Assembly: GCF_000264995.1 (NCBI RefSeq)
Contig: NW_006767435.1
Span: 62,001 to 126,000, forward strand
Reading direction: 5' to 3'
Length of the DNA stretch: 64,000 nt
Origin: Punctularia strigosozonata HHB-11173 SS5
Taxonomy: Eukaryota; Basidiomycota; Agaricomycetes; Corticiales; Punctulariaceae
Below the pieces are notes generated by a model. It saw only the letters and a list, made by a program, of their open reading frames with translations, searched no databases and was not told where the DNA came from. The first letter of the stretch is position 1. The number at the start of each line of letters is the position of its first letter. Both the position numbers and the translations under genes were made by a program. Shown here one piece after another: positions 62,416 through 64,000 of this stretch.

Positions 62416-64000
62416 ATGTCCTCCACCTTGGTGCACAGTCAAGACGCTCACGTCTCAGGGAACGCAGTACCTCAAGAGACGCTTGATGATGGCAACGCTG
62501 AGGCCCTGCGCTTATACGAAGAATTCTGCAAGACTGGGAATCTAGGAGCTGCTGCGGCGTGTGTTCAAAAGTGGGAGGACATATCAGTCGCAGATTCCGA
62601 CGTACGTACGCCCTACGATCTCCTCCTGTCAGCCGTCTGAGACGTCATAGAATCAGGGGGCTAGGCCACCAGCGCAACTTCACGCTTACATCTACCTCGC
62701 TCGCGCACTTCTCGCTCGATATCACTTCGCTGGAGACCAGCAAGACCTCGTAGACGCCGTTACCCGCGCGAAAGAGGCGATAGCCGCAGCCGATACGCAA
62801 AACGTATCATGTACGACTGTGTTGGCATTGTCGGGCAATATCCTCCGCGTCGACGCTGATTCCCGCGGCAATGTCGAACATCGAAAGTTAGCGGACGACC
62901 TGTGCCGCGAAGCAATTGCACTGCTCCAGGACGATCATCCCCTGCGCGCAAATGCCCTCCGCAACGCCAGTGTCACTCCAATGAGACTCTTCGAAACCAC
63001 GGGCGAGCGCTCGCATATCGACGAAAGCCATCACGTTCCAGCGAACAGCGCTCGAACTCGCATCGACCCACCACTATCCGGACGAGCACGACTACTTCAG
63101 TGTTTTGGGCCTGTACCTCCTCCGGCGCTACGAGGTCCTGGGTCACACGCCGGATTTGGACGAGGCTGTCCCTTTGGTAAGGACGTCGGTTGATCTATGC
63201 CCATCGTCACACGTCGACCGCGAGCGTATCTTGATCAGACTAAGTTGGCCCTGTATCGCCGTTTCGAACGCGACGGTCAAGTAGCCGATCTCTACGAAGC
63301 ATTCGAGGTGGCCAAACAGGCGTTGTCCGCGGGACCTCCCAACGGATCCGCAAGGACGTATACGTTGGCCACAGCGGGAGGAATCCTTACGGGTCTGTTT
63401 GAGGTCTCGGATGTTACGGAGTCCGATCTCGATCAGCTCGTTGCATGGCGGCAGGAGGCTCTTCGGTTGGCCCCTCCCGGCCATCATTCCCGCCCCTATC
63501 ACCTCAACAACGTCGCCGAGGCCCTCCAGCGACGTTTCTTCTGGCACGGGTCGTTGACCGACCTTGAAGATTCCATCGAAGTTCAGCGCCAGCTAATTGA
63601 TAGCGTACCGAGGAGCGACACAGCCTGGCGTGTTCACGTGGGTAATCTAGCGGACAACCTTGGCACACGCTTCAAGGAGCTCGGCCACGTAGACGACATT
63701 TCGGAGGCCGTCGCGTTATACCGTGACGCCCATGACGAAGCCGCGATCACGAATCCTACATATCAATCTCATTATCTCGCGATGATGTCTGCGTTATCCC
63801 TTCGCTTCGAGGTTGTGGGGGACAGGGAAGATTTGGACCAAGTGATAACTCTGTCCAGTGCCATGCTCGATTACATGCCAGCGGACCATTCCGTCGTTCC
63901 CCAAGTCTCACTTGCGCGCTGCGATGCCCTCATTCTGCGAGCACGAGACGGGGGCAGCCTGGAGGATGCGCGTGACGCGGTGCAGTTGCTGGAGCGAAAT
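62416..64000 (+). pseudogene. TPR-CHAT paralogue, 5' part only, with two frame breaks (3' end outside window)
   Basis: Close relative of the gene at 30774-34408. Exon 1 (62416-62601, MSSTLVHSQD ... KTGNLGAAAACVQKWEDIS) joins across intron 62602-62656 to the TPR region (LHAYIYLARALLARYHFAGD ... LALSGNILRVDADSRGN). The frame then shifts near 63025, after GERSHIDE; it continues as ITFQRTALELASTHHYPDEH and shifts again near 63240, after which KLALYRRFERDGQVADLYEA runs open to the window end. Both breaks fall in sequence conserved in the intact paralogue, so introns do not explain them. The CHAT part, if present, lies beyond the window. Either a young pseudogene or a gene with base-call errors; protein similarity to its paralogue remains high. 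Confidence 0.75.

Noticed and set aside
63175-63244. GTAAGG...CTAAG read as an intron that would bridge the second frame break of the TPR-CHAT paralogue
   Set aside because: It would remove sequence conserved in the intact paralogue (RTSVDLCP and RERIL regions), and the acceptor lacks a proper AG context.

Overview
The window is nuclear DNA of a basidiomycete fungus, most likely an agaricomycete. The genes are cut by many 50-75 nt GT-AG introns. Several products belong to fungal families: a long Zn2Cys6 regulator with the C-terminal block LGPLDILNALWPCP, the TRAPPII subunit Trs65, fungal UNC93-like carriers, pepsin-like secreted proteases, and a TPR-CHAT protein. The genus cannot be fixed from the sequence alone.

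Layout. 0-7 kb: the tail of an unknown basic, Ser-rich protein (+), then a Zn2Cys6 transcription factor (-, about 1,130 residues) whose zinc cluster is split by an unusual 1.4-kb intron. 7-13.7 kb: gene-poor, ending in a 2.0-kb hAT-like DNA transposon with a perfect 8-bp target-site duplication. 13.9-18.3 kb: cohesin subunit SMC3 (-). 18.6 kb: an intron-bearing tRNA-Pro(CGG). 20-25.7 kb: two tandem pepsin-like proteases (+). 25.85-26.3 kb: a relic of a CHAT gene. 28.2-30.2 kb: UNC93-like carrier 1 (+). 30.8-34.4 kb: a TPR-CHAT protein (-). 37.5-39.1 kb: a third pepsin-like protease (-). 41.6-42.3 kb: a small DUF6593-like protein (-). 42.3-46.8 kb: no recognisable gene. 46.8-58.1 kb: a conserved housekeeping block of MMTAG2-like (-), COG3 (+), a PWWP/TFIIS-N-like chromatin protein (+) and Trs65 (+). 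58.5-60.4 kb: UNC93-like carrier 2 (-). 62.4 kb to the end: the 5' part of a second TPR-CHAT paralogue (+), with frame breaks.

How it fits together. Two kinds of sequence alternate. SMC3, MMTAG2, COG3, PWWP and Trs65 are single-copy core genes for chromosome cohesion, chromatin and Golgi traffic. Between them lies an accessory set present in several copies: three proteases, two UNC93-like carriers and three TPR-CHAT loci (one apparently whole, one frame-broken, one a relic). The UNC93/TPR-CHAT pair occurs twice about 30 kb apart, so these two families appear to duplicate together. CHAT domains are caspase-like cysteine peptidases. In prokaryotes TPR-CHAT proteins serve as regulated proteases in defence, and in fungi CHAT domains are discussed in connection with regulated cell death. 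Any link here to immunity or allorecognition is inference.
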